Shown here one piece after another: positions 42,252-51,637 of a DNA stretch of 64,000 nt (positions are counted from its first letter, which is position 1; each line of letters opens with the position of its first letter). This DNA comes from an uncultured Parabacteroides sp. (GTDB taxonomy: Bacteria; Bacteroidota; Bacteroidia; Bacteroidales; Tannerellaceae). The notes under the pieces are model-generated. The model worked only from the letters and a program-made list of their open reading frames with translations. It was not told the DNA's origin and did no database searches. The translations under genes were made by a program, and so were the position numbers. The stretch covers positions 1-64,000 of the forward strand of contig CAJTMR010000009.1 in NCBI GenBank assembly GCA_910577325.1, read 5' to 3'.

Positions 42252-42935
42252 ATGGAAGTTCTCTACGAAGACAATCATGTCATTGCGGTAAATAAGACTT
42301 GCCGCGAGATTGTACAAGGAGATAAAACCGGTGATACTCCTCTTTCGGACATGCTGAAGGCATGGCTGAAAGAGAAGTATTGTAAACCCGGGAATGTCTT
42401 TGTCGGCGTTACGCATCGTCTGGACCGCCCGGTCAGCGGTGTCGTGTTGTTTGCCAAAACGAGCAAGGCGCTCGCCCGTCTGAACGAGATGTTCCGGGTC
42501 GGCGAGGTAAGGAAGACCTATTGGGCGATCGTGAAGAACTGTCCGCCCGCAGAAGAGGGAGAGCTGGTGAACTGGCTGGTCCGCAACGAGAAGCAAAACA
42601 AGAGCTATGCTTATGACACGGAACGGCCCAATGCCAAGAAAGCGATCCTGCGTTATAAGGTGATCGCCCGCTCGGACAACTATTATCTGTTGGCCGTAGA
42701 CCTCAAGACAGGCCGCCATCATCAAATCCGTTGCCAGCTTGCCAAGATGGGATGCCCTATCAAAGGCGACTTGAAATACGGTTTCCCCCGTTCCAATCCG
42801 GACGGCGGCATCAGCCTGCATTCCCGCAGTGCCGAGTTCATCCATCCCGTCTCGAAAGAACCGGTCGCCATTGTCGCTCCCGTTCCCGGAGATCCGCTTT
42901 GGAAAGCGCTTGAACAGTTGAAAGCAGAAAAGTGA
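42252..42935 (+). CDS. RluA-family pseudouridine synthase
   Basis: The 227-residue protein has the RluA catalytic motif HRLDRPVSG (Asp near 58), TGRHHQIR and GDLKYG, but no S4 domain. It makes pseudouridine in rRNA or tRNA; the substrate cannot be named. Last gene of the TetR operon, with a 3-nt gap. Confidence 0.93.
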   Translation: MEVLYEDNHVIAVNKTCREIVQGDKTGDTPLSDMLKAWLKEKYCKPGNVFVGVTHRLDRPVSGVVLFAKTSKALARLNEMFRVGEVRKTYWAIVKNCPPAEEGELVNWLVRNEKQNKSYAYDTERPNAKKAILRYKVIARSDNYYLLAVDLKTGRHHQIRCQLAKMGCPIKGDLKYGFPRSNPDGGISLHSRSAEFIHPVSKEPVAIVAPVPGDPLWKALEQLKAEK

Positions 42936-42962
42936 GGAAGCATCGATCTGCTTTCACTTTTC
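42921..42962. terminator. bidirectional terminator overlapping both stop codons
   Basis: Arms GAAAAGTGA (42927-42935) and TCACTTTTC (42954-42962) with a nested AAAGCAG/CTGCTTT alternative. The stop codons of the two convergent genes lie inside the arms. Confidence 0.75.
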
Positions 42963-43886
42963 AATTGTTTTTTCATGTTCTTCCATCTGTGCTTTCGATT
43001 TGCTCCGCGTCACGATATGGACCCCAGAGAATACCAACGCGATCGCGATGCTTTTCATCAGTCCGAACGTGTCCAGTCCGGCCATGACCGTGATGACGGA
43101 TGCGATGATCGGCTGGACATAATTGTACATGGTCGCAACCGTCGGACGTAAAATCCGTTGGCCGGTCGGGATGAGGAGGTAGGCGAAGAACGTCCCTCCC
43201 AATACGACAACCGCGATGTTCAGGTAGATATTCAGGGGCAGGGCGGCGAAGTCGATGCCTGCGACACTGTTGTAGGAGAAGGGGATCGTGCAGAGGGCCG
43301 AGTAGGTGAACATCCATTTCATCAGCGTCACGGGCGAGTACCGTCCGATCAATCCTTTATAGACGACTACATAAACCGAGAAACTGCATTGTGCGATCAG
43401 GCAGAGTATGTCGCCCCAAACGTTACTGCCGCCGCTCCCCGTTGCCGCCTGCTGCCCGCTCAGGATGAGCGTCAAGGCGCCTGCCGCCCCGACGAAGATA
43501 CCGAGGACCTTTGTCCCCGTGATCGGTTCTTTGAGGTAAAAGGCGGCGATGATCATGGTGATGATGGGAGTGGAGGTGGCAACGATCGTCGCGTTTATCG
43601 GTGAAGTCTGCGACACGCCGAAGATGTAGCTCCCTTGGTTGAATACGATTCCGAAAAGAGCAGCGAAAAACAGGTGCTTCAGGTCTTCATGAGGGACATG
43701 TTCCTTGCGGGTGAAGACCGATGCAATCCAGAATAGGACCGCCGCGCCCAGCATTCGGAAAGTTGTTAGGGAGATCGCGTTTACTAATCCGCTTGATAGG
43801 ACAATTTTGGAAGAGGGAGACATACATCCCCACAATATGTTTGCCATCAGCATGGCCAAATGTCCTTTGTAGGCTTCTGATTTCAT
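42954..43886 (-). CDS. EamA-family (DMT) transporter
   Basis: A 310-residue inner-membrane protein with ten hydrophobic segments and two EamA repeats (GHLAMLMANILWGCMSPSSK at the N-terminus; GDILCLIAQCSFSVYVVVYKGL as the start of the second half). Likely an exporter of small metabolites; substrate unknown. Monocistronic. Confidence 0.92.
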   Translation of the reverse strand: MKSEAYKGHLAMLMANILWGCMSPSSKIVLSSGLVNAISLTTFRMLGAAVLFWIASVFTRKEHVPHEDLKHLFFAALFGIVFNQGSYIFGVSQTSPINATIVATSTPIITMIIAAFYLKEPITGTKVLGIFVGAAGALTLILSGQQAATGSGGSNVWGDILCLIAQCSFSVYVVVYKGLIGRYSPVTLMKWMFTYSALCTIPFSYNSVAGIDFAALPLNIYLNIAVVVLGGTFFAYLLIPTGQRILRPTVATMYNYVQPIIASVITVMAGLDTFGLMKSIAIALVFSGVHIVTRSKSKAQMEEHEKTIEK

Positions 43887-43923
43887 GAGAATCTGCTTCT
43901 ATTTGTCGGATGCAAAAGTAGAA

Positions 43924-44331
43924 AAACTGTCAAGACTGTCAAAACTTCGCCCGCTATATTTAAAATGTGCATATTTTCGGTGTTTGCTTATAATATGCTG
44001 TGTGTTAGTTTATTATATGCTATTCTTGCGTGCTTTTTACTTCGTTTTGGGTAAAATGGAGCCGGTTTCACGGACATAACCGGCGTGACGGATCTGCTTC
44101 AAAAACGATTCATGAAGTGAAAGGGCCAAGGCTGTATCCGGATCATGATTGATTATAAGTGGGATAATGTCCGTGAAACCGATTCCATTTATGCTGTTGA
44201 ACTTTGTGTTTATTAGTTGAATATGCGCGTATATTGTTGTCTTGTAGTGTTTTAAACGGATTATTCCGTCTCTGCGTAGAAAATGCTGTTTGAAAATATA
44301 GCGGGCGAAGTTTTGACAGTTTTGACAGTTT
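43924..44331. mobile_element. 408-bp MITE-like element with 38-bp terminal inverted repeats
   Basis: Positions 43924-43961 and 44294-44331 are reverse complements with one mismatch; inner repeats 44054-44077 and 44167-44190 are inverted with two mismatches. There is no credible coding frame in between. The structure looks like a non-autonomous transposable element or a long structured RNA. The 607-nt gap between EamA and cutC is mainly this element; the remaining 160 nt hold the cutC promoter. Confidence 0.65.
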
Positions 44332-44453
44332 CTTGTTTTTTGTACGACGCCTGCCTACTCGTTCTTGGTCCGATGCCTATCCTTTTTTGGGGGGATAGGC
44401 ATGTAATCCCGAATCTCTTTTGATAGGAATAAGGAAGTTTCGCATAATAGTTT

Positions 44454-44461
44454 TATCTTTG
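44454..44461 (+). promoter_or_regulatory. cutC -7 box
   Basis: TATCTTTG, perfect TAnnTTTG, 32 nt upstream of the cutC start. Confidence 0.6.
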
Positions 44462-44493
44462 TCTGTAGTAGAAACAATTATGATAAGATTCTT

Positions 44494-45231
44494 ATGAAAC
44501 CGACTCGTATTATCGAAATTTGTGCAAACTCCGCACAAAGCTGTGTGGAAGCGGAAGCAGGAGGAGCGAAACGTGTGGAACTTTGTGCCGGAATCCCGGA
44601 AGGGGGGACGACCCCCAGCTACGGGGAGATCCGGACGGCACAGGCGCTCACTTCGTCTGTCGATATAAATGTGATTATCCGCCCGCGTGGAGGCGACTTC
44701 CTCTATACGCCGGCAGAGATCCGGTCGATGTTGCTGGATATCGAACTGTGCAAGCAGTTGAAGGTGCACGGCGTCGTCTTCGGCTGCCTGACGAAAGAGG
44801 GGGATATCGACGTCCCCTTGATGCGCCGGCTGATCGAGGCTGCCCGGCCGCTGTCCGTCACCTGCCATCGCGCCTTTGATGTCTGCCGCGATCCCTTTGC
44901 CGCTTTGGAGCAGTTGATCGAACTGGGCTGCGACCGCATCCTGACTTCCGGCCAGCAGTCCGATGCCGTGAAAGGGATTCCCCTCATTGCCGAGCTGGTG
45001 AAACGTGCGGCAGGGCGCATCATCATCATGCCGGGTTGCGGAGTGCGGGAGAGCAACATCGCCCGCATCGAAGCGGAAACGGGGGCGAAGGAGTTCCATA
45101 CATCCGCCCGCAGCATCGTCTACAGCAAGATGGAATACCGGAACGAGAACGTCCCGATGGGCAGCAGCATCGTCTCCTCCGAATTCGAGACGGTCGAGAC
45201 GGACCGCAAGAAGGTGGCCGCCTATCTGTAG
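44494..45231 (+). CDS. cutC: CutC family protein
   Basis: The 245-residue TIM-barrel protein has the CutC pattern: EICANSAQSCVEAEAGGAKRVELCAG, RPRGGDFLYTPAE, THCHRAFD-like (VTCHRAFDVC), RILTSGQ and IIIMPGCGVRESN. Classically linked to copper homeostasis, but no Cu enzyme context is here and the family role is uncertain. Confidence 0.95.
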   Translation: MKPTRIIEICANSAQSCVEAEAGGAKRVELCAGIPEGGTTPSYGEIRTAQALTSSVDINVIIRPRGGDFLYTPAEIRSMLLDIELCKQLKVHGVVFGCLTKEGDIDVPLMRRLIEAARPLSVTCHRAFDVCRDPFAALEQLIELGCDRILTSGQQSDAVKGIPLIAELVKRAAGRIIIMPGCGVRESNIARIEAETGAKEFHTSARSIVYSKMEYRNENVPMGSSIVSSEFETVETDRKKVAAYL

Positions 45232-45326
45232 TGCATCTTTTGGGCTGTCGCAACTTTTGCGACGGTTGCCCTGTTTGCTACTTGGAGTAGAAAATAACGT
45301 ATTCACAATAAAAAAACAGAAGAACA

Positions 45327-45524
45327 ATGGAAGAATCTAAAAGACTTTACCGTTCGAAGAACGGGATGATAGCAGGTGTTTGTGCCGGTATCGCCGATTA
45401 TTTCGGCTGGGACCCGACATTCGTGCGTATCGGATATATATTGTTGAGTATCTTTACGGTATTTTCCGGGGTGATCGCTTACCTGATCCTCTGGATGGTC
45501 ATACCTAAACAACCGATAGGATAA
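45327..45524 (+). CDS. PspC-domain membrane protein
   Basis: A 65-residue protein: KRLYRSKNGMIAGVCAGIADYFGWDPTFVRIGYILLSIFTVFSGVIAYLILWMVIP, i.e. a PspC domain with the RS-x-N-x-x-IAGVCAGIA signature and two hydrophobic segments. In other bacteria PspC proteins act in envelope-stress response. It is 3 nt upstream of uvrB. Confidence 0.95.
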   Translation: MEESKRLYRSKNGMIAGVCAGIADYFGWDPTFVRIGYILLSIFTVFSGVIAYLILWMVIPKQPIG

Positions 45525-45527
45525 AGA

Positions 45528-47555
45528 ATGAACTTTGAACTATCTTCCCCGTTCAGTCCGACGGGCGACCAGCCGGAAGCGATTGCGGCCCTGTCCGACG
45601 GTATAAAGAGTGGCGTGCCTTTCCAGACCTTGTTGGGTGTGACAGGGTCCGGAAAGACTTTCACGATCGCCAATGTGATCAAGGAGGTGCGGAGGCCGAC
45701 CTTGATCCTGAGCCATAACAAAACCCTCGCTGCCCAGTTGTACAGCGAGTTCAAGGCCTTTTTCCCGAACAATGCCGTCGAGTATTTTGTCTCCTATTAC
45801 GATTACTACCAACCGGAGGCCTATCTGCCGACGACCGACACTTATATAGAAAAGGATTTGCAGATCAACGACGAGATCGATAAACTTCGTCTGCGTGCGA
45901 CCGCTTCGCTGTTGTCGGGGCGCAAGGACGTCATCGTTGTTTCGTCTGTCTCCTGCCTGTATGGCATGGCGGACCCGACTGCTTTTGCCGAGAAGGTGGT
46001 GCATCTGGAGAGGGGCATGCGGATAGACCGGGATCAACTGCTGCGTCGCTTCGTGGATGCCCTGTATGTCAACAACAAGATAGAGTTCGGCAGCGGTTGC
46101 TTCCGGGTAAACGGTGATACGGTCGATATTTTTCCGGCTATCGAGACTTTTGACGGGGCAGCCTACCGTATCGAGTTCTGGGACGACGAGGTGGACCGTA
46201 TCTCTTCGTTCGACCCTCAGACCGGGCAGGAGATAGACGAGCAGGACGAACTGAACATCTATCCGACCAACCTTTTCGTGACGACCCAGGAACGTATCAA
46301 CACCGCTATCGGGCAGATTGATGTCGACCTGGGGACACAGGTGAATTTCCTGCGGGAGATCGGCAAGCCTTACGAGGCGAAGCGTTTGTACGAACGTGTC
46401 ACGTTCGATTTGGAGATGATACGCGAGCTGGGGCATTGCTCCGGGATCGAAAACTATTCCCGCTATTTCGACGGCCGCCAGGCGGGTGAACGGCCTTTCT
46501 GCCTGCTCGATTATTTCCCGAAAGACTTTCTGCTGGTGGTCGACGAGAGCCATGTGACGATCCCTCAGATACGGGCGATGTACGGAGGCGATTATTCGCG
46601 TAAGAAGAATCTGGTGGAATACGGGTTCCGTCTGCCGGCGGCGATGGATAACCGGCCGTTGACGTTCGATGAGTTCGAGTCGCTGACCCCGCTGGCGATT
46701 TACGTGAGTGCGACGCCGGCTGATTACGAGTTGGAGAAGAGTGAAGGAATCGTGGTGGACCAGGTGATCCGTCCGACCGGCTTGCTCGATCCGGTTATCG
46801 AGGTGCGTCCGACGCTGAACCAGATCGACGACCTGATGGAGGAAATCACGCAACGCGCCGCCGTGGACGAGCGGGTCCTGGTGACGACCTTGACGAAGCG
46901 TATGGCGGAGGAACTGACTGCTTACCTGACGCGCATGGGAATCCGTTGTAACTATATCCATAGCGATGTCGATACGTTGGAACGCATTCAGATCATGGAT
47001 GATTTGCGCAAAGGGTTGTTCGACGTGCTGATCGGCGTCAACCTGCTGCGTGAAGGGTTGGACTTGCCGGAAGTCTCTCTGGTCGCTATCCTGGATGCCG
47101 ACAAGGAAGGGTTCCTGCGCTCGCACCGTTCGCTGACGCAGACGGCCGGACGTGCCGCCCGAAACGTGAACGGCAAGGTGATATTCTATGCCGACAAGAT
47201 AACGGACAGCATGCGCCTGACGATGGACGAAACGGCCCGCAGGCGTGAGAAACAGCTTGCTTATAACGAGAAACATGGTATTACGCCTAAGCAGGTTATC
47301 AAAAACAGCGTTTCCCTGGTGGCGGAGAAACAACAGCCGGTTGCCGGCGAACCGTATGCCTATGTGGAGCCCGAACCCGCTCTGGCGGCAGATCCTGTGG
47401 TTCAGTATATGAACCGTACACAGCTTGAAAAAGCGATTGAACGGACGAAGAAGCAGATGATGGAGGCGGCCAGGAAACTCGACTTCATCGAAGCGGCACA
47501 GTACCGCGATGAACTGGTGAAGCTGGAAGACCTGCTGGCGACAAAGACGGATTGA
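45528..47555 (+). CDS. uvrB: excinuclease ABC subunit B
   Basis: A 675-residue UvrB: Walker A GVTGSGKT near 38-45, beta-hairpin YYDYYQPEAYLP, VVDESHVT, GVNLLREGLDLPEVSLV, QTAGRAARN and a C-terminal UVR domain (MEAARKLDFIEAAQYRDEL). It verifies damage in nucleotide-excision repair. It follows pspC by 3 nt and the DUF1460 gene follows by 14 nt. Confidence 0.98.
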   Translation: MNFELSSPFSPTGDQPEAIAALSDGIKSGVPFQTLLGVTGSGKTFTIANVIKEVRRPTLILSHNKTLAAQLYSEFKAFFPNNAVEYFVSYYDYYQPEAYLPTTDTYIEKDLQINDEIDKLRLRATASLLSGRKDVIVVSSVSCLYGMADPTAFAEKVVHLERGMRIDRDQLLRRFVDALYVNNKIEFGSGCFRVNGDTVDIFPAIETFDGAAYRIEFWDDEVDRISSFDPQTGQEIDEQDELNIYPTNLFVTTQERINTAIGQIDVDLGTQVNFLREIGKPYEAKRLYERVTFDLEMIRELGHCSGIENYSRYFDGRQAGERPFCLLDYFPKDFLLVVDESHVTIPQIRAMYGGDYSRKKNLVEYGFRLPAAMDNRPLTFDEFESLTPLAIYVSATPADYELEKSEGIVVDQVIRPTGLLDPVIEVRPTLNQIDDLMEEITQRAAVDERVLVTTLTKRMAEELTAYLTRMGIRCNYIHSDVDTLERIQIMDDLRKGLFDVLIGVNLLREGLDLPEVSLVAILDADKEGFLRSHRSLTQTAGRAARNVNGKVIFYADKITDSMRLTMDETARRREKQLAYNEKHGITPKQVIKNSVSLVAEKQQPVAGEPYAYVEPEPALAADPVVQYMNRTQLEKAIERTKKQMMEAARKLDFIEAAQYRDELVKLEDLLATKTD

Positions 47556-47569
47556 AATAGGATGGAGAG

Positions 47570-48400
47570 ATGAAACGGACGTTTTTTTATTTGTTCTTTT
47601 TTGCCTTTCTGTCCCTGTCGGGAAAGGCACAAGGCGATGAGGATGTTTACGAACGCTATTGTGTGGCGATGAAGGAGAAAGCGGCTCTGCCGGCAAGCGA
47701 CTTGATGGTGGAGACGGCCCGTTTCTTCCTGGGAACTCCATACGTGGCGGGAGTGTTGGAGGAAGTGCCCGAAAGGCTGGTCATAAACCTGCATGGCCTG
47801 GATTGCATGACTTTGGTCGAGAATACGGTCGCTTTGGCCAGGTCGGTCAAGCGTCATTCCGGGTACGAGGGCTATGTTTCTGCCCTGAAAGATATCCGTT
47901 ACCGGAGTTCCGGCGACGCGGCCCCCGATTATACGGATCGCCTCCATTATACGACCGACTGGATTTATGAAAACGAAAAGAGAGGCTATCTGAAGGATGT
48001 CACGAAAGAGATCGGGGGGAAGCCGCTTCAACTCGACCTGTCCTTTATGTCCACGCATCCCGATAGCTATAAGCAACTGAAAGATAATCCGGAACGTATC
48101 GCGATAATGACGGCGAAGGAAAAGGAAATCAATGCCCGTCCGCATTACTATATTCCACAGGATGAGATCAATGCGCATGCCGGTAAAATCAGGAATGGCG
48201 ATATTGTCTGCTTTGTCACGACGATCAAAGGGTTGGATATCTCCCATGTGGGTATTATCTGCCGGGTAGGGGATAAGTTGACTTTTATCCATGCTTCGAC
48301 CACTAAAAAGCAAGTGGTTGCAAACGAAGAGCCTTTGCAGGATTATGTGCAGGGCATCAAGCGCAACTGCGGTATTATGATCGTCCGTCCGCTGTTCTGA
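47570..48400 (+). CDS. DUF1460 cell-wall amidase/hydrolase
   Basis: A 276-residue secreted protein (signal peptide residues 1-20, ending GKAQ). It has the NlpC/P60-like papain fold of DUF1460: the nucleophile in LHGLDCMTLVENT (Cys about 85) and His in LDISHVGII (about 224). Related enzymes act as N-acetylmuramyl-L-alanine amidases on peptidoglycan. It overlaps no gene and converges with the DUF5686 gene with only 3 nt between. Confidence 0.9.
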   Translation: MKRTFFYLFFFAFLSLSGKAQGDEDVYERYCVAMKEKAALPASDLMVETARFFLGTPYVAGVLEEVPERLVINLHGLDCMTLVENTVALARSVKRHSGYEGYVSALKDIRYRSSGDAAPDYTDRLHYTTDWIYENEKRGYLKDVTKEIGGKPLQLDLSFMSTHPDSYKQLKDNPERIAIMTAKEKEINARPHYYIPQDEINAHAGKIRNGDIVCFVTTIKGLDISHVGIICRVGDKLTFIHASTTKKQVVANEEPLQDYVQGIKRNCGIMIVRPLF

Positions 48401-48403
48401 CGT

Positions 48404-50581
48404 TTACTGGAAGAGTTCGAACGCGAACTTGAACCCGATCCCGTCGTATTTCAATTTGTCGAACCCGACGAAGGCGGCGACATTGAAGATGTGGTTGCCG
48501 AAGCCGTATCCTATTTCCGTGTAGCTGGGTTTGACCGGCATCCATAACTGGCTTAGGTAAAAGCGTTCGGAGATGATGTACTTGGTCGCCTCCGGTTTGA
48601 ATAGCTGGAAGAGCATGAACGGGCTTTCATACATGACATGTGCTTGGACATATTTGTCGGATGCGTTGAACCATACGCTTCTTAGCTGGTGGAAGACGCC
48701 TCCGAAATCGTCCCCTCCCCATGATTCGGGGAAGTTGCGCCGTGTGAAATACCGGTAGTCGGCAAAGTAGGTTGACTTTCGGGCCGTATAGAATCCTCCG
48801 CTGACATGGTAGTTGAAACGGCGGGACAGGCCGAGGTAAATGCTCTGGTGGATATCGGCTTCCACACGCCCGTAATTACCGCTGCTTTTCCATACGCCCG
48901 GTATGGCCCGCCCGAACTCGATGGATACGGTCGGGTAGTGGGAATAGAGGTATTCTTTGCGGTAGCCGTCCATCCAGTAGTATTGTCCGGGGGTATAGGT
49001 AAAGCCGATCGTGGGAATGAAATCGTGATAGTTTTCGTTGATGATCTCCGTGACGTCGTCTCCCGGGTCGATCGCGCTTTTTCGGGTGGGGATGCGGCGG
49101 TGGTAGGAGATCCCGGCTGTCATCTGAAAGCCGTTGAACAGTTCGATCTGGTTCTTGAGCTCTATATAATAGTGCTTGAAGTATTCCAGGTTCAGGTTCT
49201 CGAAATTGAACGAGGAGTCTTTCAGGTGCTCGTTGATTTCATCCATGATCTTGGAGGAGTATCCCTGGTTGGAGTTTCCGAGGTTGAGGCTCAGTGCTCC
49301 TTGTCTTTCCGGAAGATATTCCCAGTCTCCCCCGACCTTGAAGAACAACTCTTTTCGTTTGAATACGAAACCGATCTCAGGGCGGAAACGGAGCTGGCGG
49401 TCCTTTTTGAATGTTTTGCTCAAGCGGAGCTGTTGCCTGTAAGTGATGCCGTTCCGTCTGGAGTAGCCCAGCTGGAATGGGTTCAGGATACCGGAATACT
49501 TCAGGCGGGTCGTTTTGTAGTCGAGCCGGATGGTGTTGGTCAGCCGTTCTGTTATTTTCAGGTATTTTTGGATGTTGTTTGTGTCGGTCTTCTGGGGGAT
49601 CGCGGTCATTGTCTTTTCGTACTTTTTCTCTTCTTCCTGTGTCAGCGGAATGTCCCGCTTGCCCTTCCAGTAGCTGCTGTCCCGGATGATCGGGATCGTA
49701 TCGGATGATAACTGGTAATATCCGGTCAGGTCGAGGGATTTGTTTTTTTTATCCTCATGATCTTCTTCAATCCATTCGACGGCTTCGTATTTGAAAGAAG
49801 TATGATAGTAGCTGGCAATGGCATTTCCCAGTACGTGATACCGCAGGAAAAGGCTTGCTTTTTGCGGCAGGATGAAATGGCGGTAATCCCGTCCGAATGT
49901 CATGACCAGGTTGAATTCGGCAAAGGAGAAACGCCCGTTCACGTCGATCTTGTCGATGTGCCAGTCTTTGTCGGTGATGTACAAGTCTCCGCAAATGAGC
50001 TTCTGGCTCCATAGCTTGGGCATGAAACGTATCTTGTGTATTTTCAGCTTATCGGACGTTTCGGTGCTTTCCAGGTTGAAGTCGTAGTATTTGAATGCTT
50101 CCCGGGCTACCGGCATGATGATCCCTTCGTTGTAGATGGTTGGCGAATAAACGTTGAGGTTCAGGAATCTCAAGGCTTCCTGCTGTTTTGCGCCGTTGGG
50201 GATGCCGTTCCCGTTTATCGCTTCGAAGCTGTGCAGGTAGTTGTTCGGGGCGTTGAACCTGGAGTGGCTGACCATCTCGAAGATCATGTCCTTGTTTTTG
50301 CGGTCTACCGGGAAAAGATGGTGGGCGAAACGCATCAGGATGTTTTGTCTGAGGATCTCGGTTTTGCCCTTGATGTAGATTTCGGCCTCATAGCGGGAGA
50401 CGGCGGACTTGTATTTGTCGGCATGTTCGATCACCTTTCTCATGATAGAATCACCCTGCTTGGACGATATCGTTTTGGGAGACCGGCCCAGCAATAAGAG
50501 ATTGCCATAACTGCCGTCCGGGGAAGCTAAGGCATTTACTGCGATGAAAAGCAGAATGATTATATTGAAATACTTTTTCAA
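48404..50581 (-). CDS. DUF5686-family outer-membrane protein
   Basis: The 725-residue protein has a signal peptide (MKKYFNIIILLFIAVNALAS), the DUF5686 N-terminal region (SIMRKVIEHADKYKSAVSRYEAEIYIKGKTEIL) and a C-terminal half rich in alternating aromatic strands typical of an outer-membrane beta barrel, ending FELFQ. It lacks the N-terminal carboxypeptidase-regulatory domain found in many relatives. Function unknown. Confidence 0.88.
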   Translation of the reverse strand: MKKYFNIIILLFIAVNALASPDGSYGNLLLLGRSPKTISSKQGDSIMRKVIEHADKYKSAVSRYEAEIYIKGKTEILRQNILMRFAHHLFPVDRKNKDMIFEMVSHSRFNAPNNYLHSFEAINGNGIPNGAKQQEALRFLNLNVYSPTIYNEGIIMPVAREAFKYYDFNLESTETSDKLKIHKIRFMPKLWSQKLICGDLYITDKDWHIDKIDVNGRFSFAEFNLVMTFGRDYRHFILPQKASLFLRYHVLGNAIASYYHTSFKYEAVEWIEEDHEDKKNKSLDLTGYYQLSSDTIPIIRDSSYWKGKRDIPLTQEEEKKYEKTMTAIPQKTDTNNIQKYLKITERLTNTIRLDYKTTRLKYSGILNPFQLGYSRRNGITYRQQLRLSKTFKKDRQLRFRPEIGFVFKRKELFFKVGGDWEYLPERQGALSLNLGNSNQGYSSKIMDEINEHLKDSSFNFENLNLEYFKHYYIELKNQIELFNGFQMTAGISYHRRIPTRKSAIDPGDDVTEIINENYHDFIPTIGFTYTPGQYYWMDGYRKEYLYSHYPTVSIEFGRAIPGVWKSSGNYGRVEADIHQSIYLGLSRRFNYHVSGGFYTARKSTYFADYRYFTRRNFPESWGGDDFGGVFHQLRSVWFNASDKYVQAHVMYESPFMLFQLFKPEATKYIISERFYLSQLWMPVKPSYTEIGYGFGNHIFNVAAFVGFDKLKYDGIGFKFAFELFQ

Positions 50582-50717
50582 CTAATTGTCGTTCCTTTCT
50601 TTACAAACGTAACGAATAAAATCGAATTGACGGGTGAAAGAAAGTAAAATGTTCTGATTTTCCTGTTTTTATTCGTCGCATGGCCCGCTATGCTTCTTGT
50701 AAAAACGGAAAAACATC

Positions 50718-50768
50718 CTCAAAAGGAACTCCCGAAAGAATGCTGGCAAAATTTAAACAGGCTCTTAT
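50718..50768. repeat. dispersed palindromic repeat, copy 1 (right arm only)
   Basis: Contains the arm AAATTTAAACAGGCTCTTA (50748-50766) preceded by a degraded middle (CTCAAAAGGAACTCCCGAAAGAATG) similar to copy 4. The left arm is missing. Confidence 0.6.
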
Positions 50769-50826
50769 TCTGATTTTGAAAGAAAAGTATTACATTTGTG
50801 CTTCATAAGTATGTTATATAGCAGTC

Positions 50827-51528
50827 GTGGTTAAACAACAAAAAGAAGAGGTCGATCTGTCGGCCAGTTTAGCAGAAGTGTGGAGAGTCCTGACCGAGAA
50901 GGAGCGGGATGTCCTCCGTAATAATTCGACGATCCAGCATTTCAAACGTAATGAGTTGATATATTGCGAGGGCGACGAACCGAGAGACATGATGTGCTTA
51001 TTAAAAGGCAAGGTCAAAATCTTTAAAGAAGGTGTTGGCGGGCGAAGCCAGATCATCCGAATGATAAAACCGGTGCAGTACTTTGGCTATCGGGCTAATT
51101 TTGCTCAGGAAAATTATTTGACGAATGCTTCCGCTTTTGAAGCCTCTACCGTGTGTATGATTCCGATGACGGTTGTCAGGAATCTTTTGATGAGTAATCC
51201 GAATCTTGCCATGTTTTTTATTCGTCAGCTTTCTTTTGATTTGGGAGTCGCCGACGAGCGTACGGTCAATCTTACTCAGAAACATATCCGGGGGCGCTTG
51301 GCGGAGTCCTTGTTGTTCTTGAAGGACAGTTACGGTTTGGAGGAAGATGGGGCGACATTGAGTATTTATCTTTCTCGTGAAGATTTGGCTAATCTTTCGA
51401 ACATGACGACTTCGAACGCAATCCGTACATTGTCTACGTTCGTGGCTGAGCGTATAATTGCAATTGACGGTCGGAAGATCAAACTGATAGATGAGGACAA
51501 GCTGAAAAAAATAAGCAAGATGGGGTGA
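50827..51528 (+). CDS. Crp/Fnr-family regulator
   Basis: The GTG at 50827 gives 233 residues: a cyclic-nucleotide-binding-like beta-barrel (HFKRNELIYCEGDEPRDMMCLLKGKVKIFKEG), a dimer helix and a Crp-type winged helix (IYLSREDLANLSNMTTSNAIRTLSTFVAERII). No Cys cluster for an iron-sulfur centre is visible, so it is not an Fnr oxygen sensor. A TACATTTG -7 box lies at 50791-50798. Target genes unknown. Confidence 0.92.
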   Translation: MVKQQKEEVDLSASLAEVWRVLTEKERDVLRNNSTIQHFKRNELIYCEGDEPRDMMCLLKGKVKIFKEGVGGRSQIIRMIKPVQYFGYRANFAQENYLTNASAFEASTVCMIPMTVVRNLLMSNPNLAMFFIRQLSFDLGVADERTVNLTQKHIRGRLAESLLFLKDSYGLEEDGATLSIYLSREDLANLSNMTTSNAIRTLSTFVAERIIAIDGRKIKLIDEDKLKKISKMG

Positions 51529-51559
51529 GAAGGGGGATAAGACACCTTCGCCGCGATCT

Positions 51560-51597
51560 TTCAGGCACGGATTACACGAAAGCGATCCGTGCCTGAA
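51560..51597. terminator. terminator between crp-like gene and kdsA
   Basis: Arms TTCAGGCACGGAT (51560-51572) and ATCCGTGCCTGAA (51585-51597) pair exactly between convergent genes. Confidence 0.75.
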
Positions 51598-51637
51598 TTG
51601 TATCTGTTTGTCAGCAGGATTTTTTTGGGGGACGACT

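Noticed and set aside
45540..47741. A 733-codon open frame antisense to uvrB
   Set aside because: It mirrors the codons of a strongly conserved gene, has no domain or start context, and such long shadows are common in GC-rich, codon-biased genes.
48806..49708. A 300-codon frame antisense to the DUF5686 gene
   Set aside because: Val/Phe-rich low-complexity translation without domains; a shadow.
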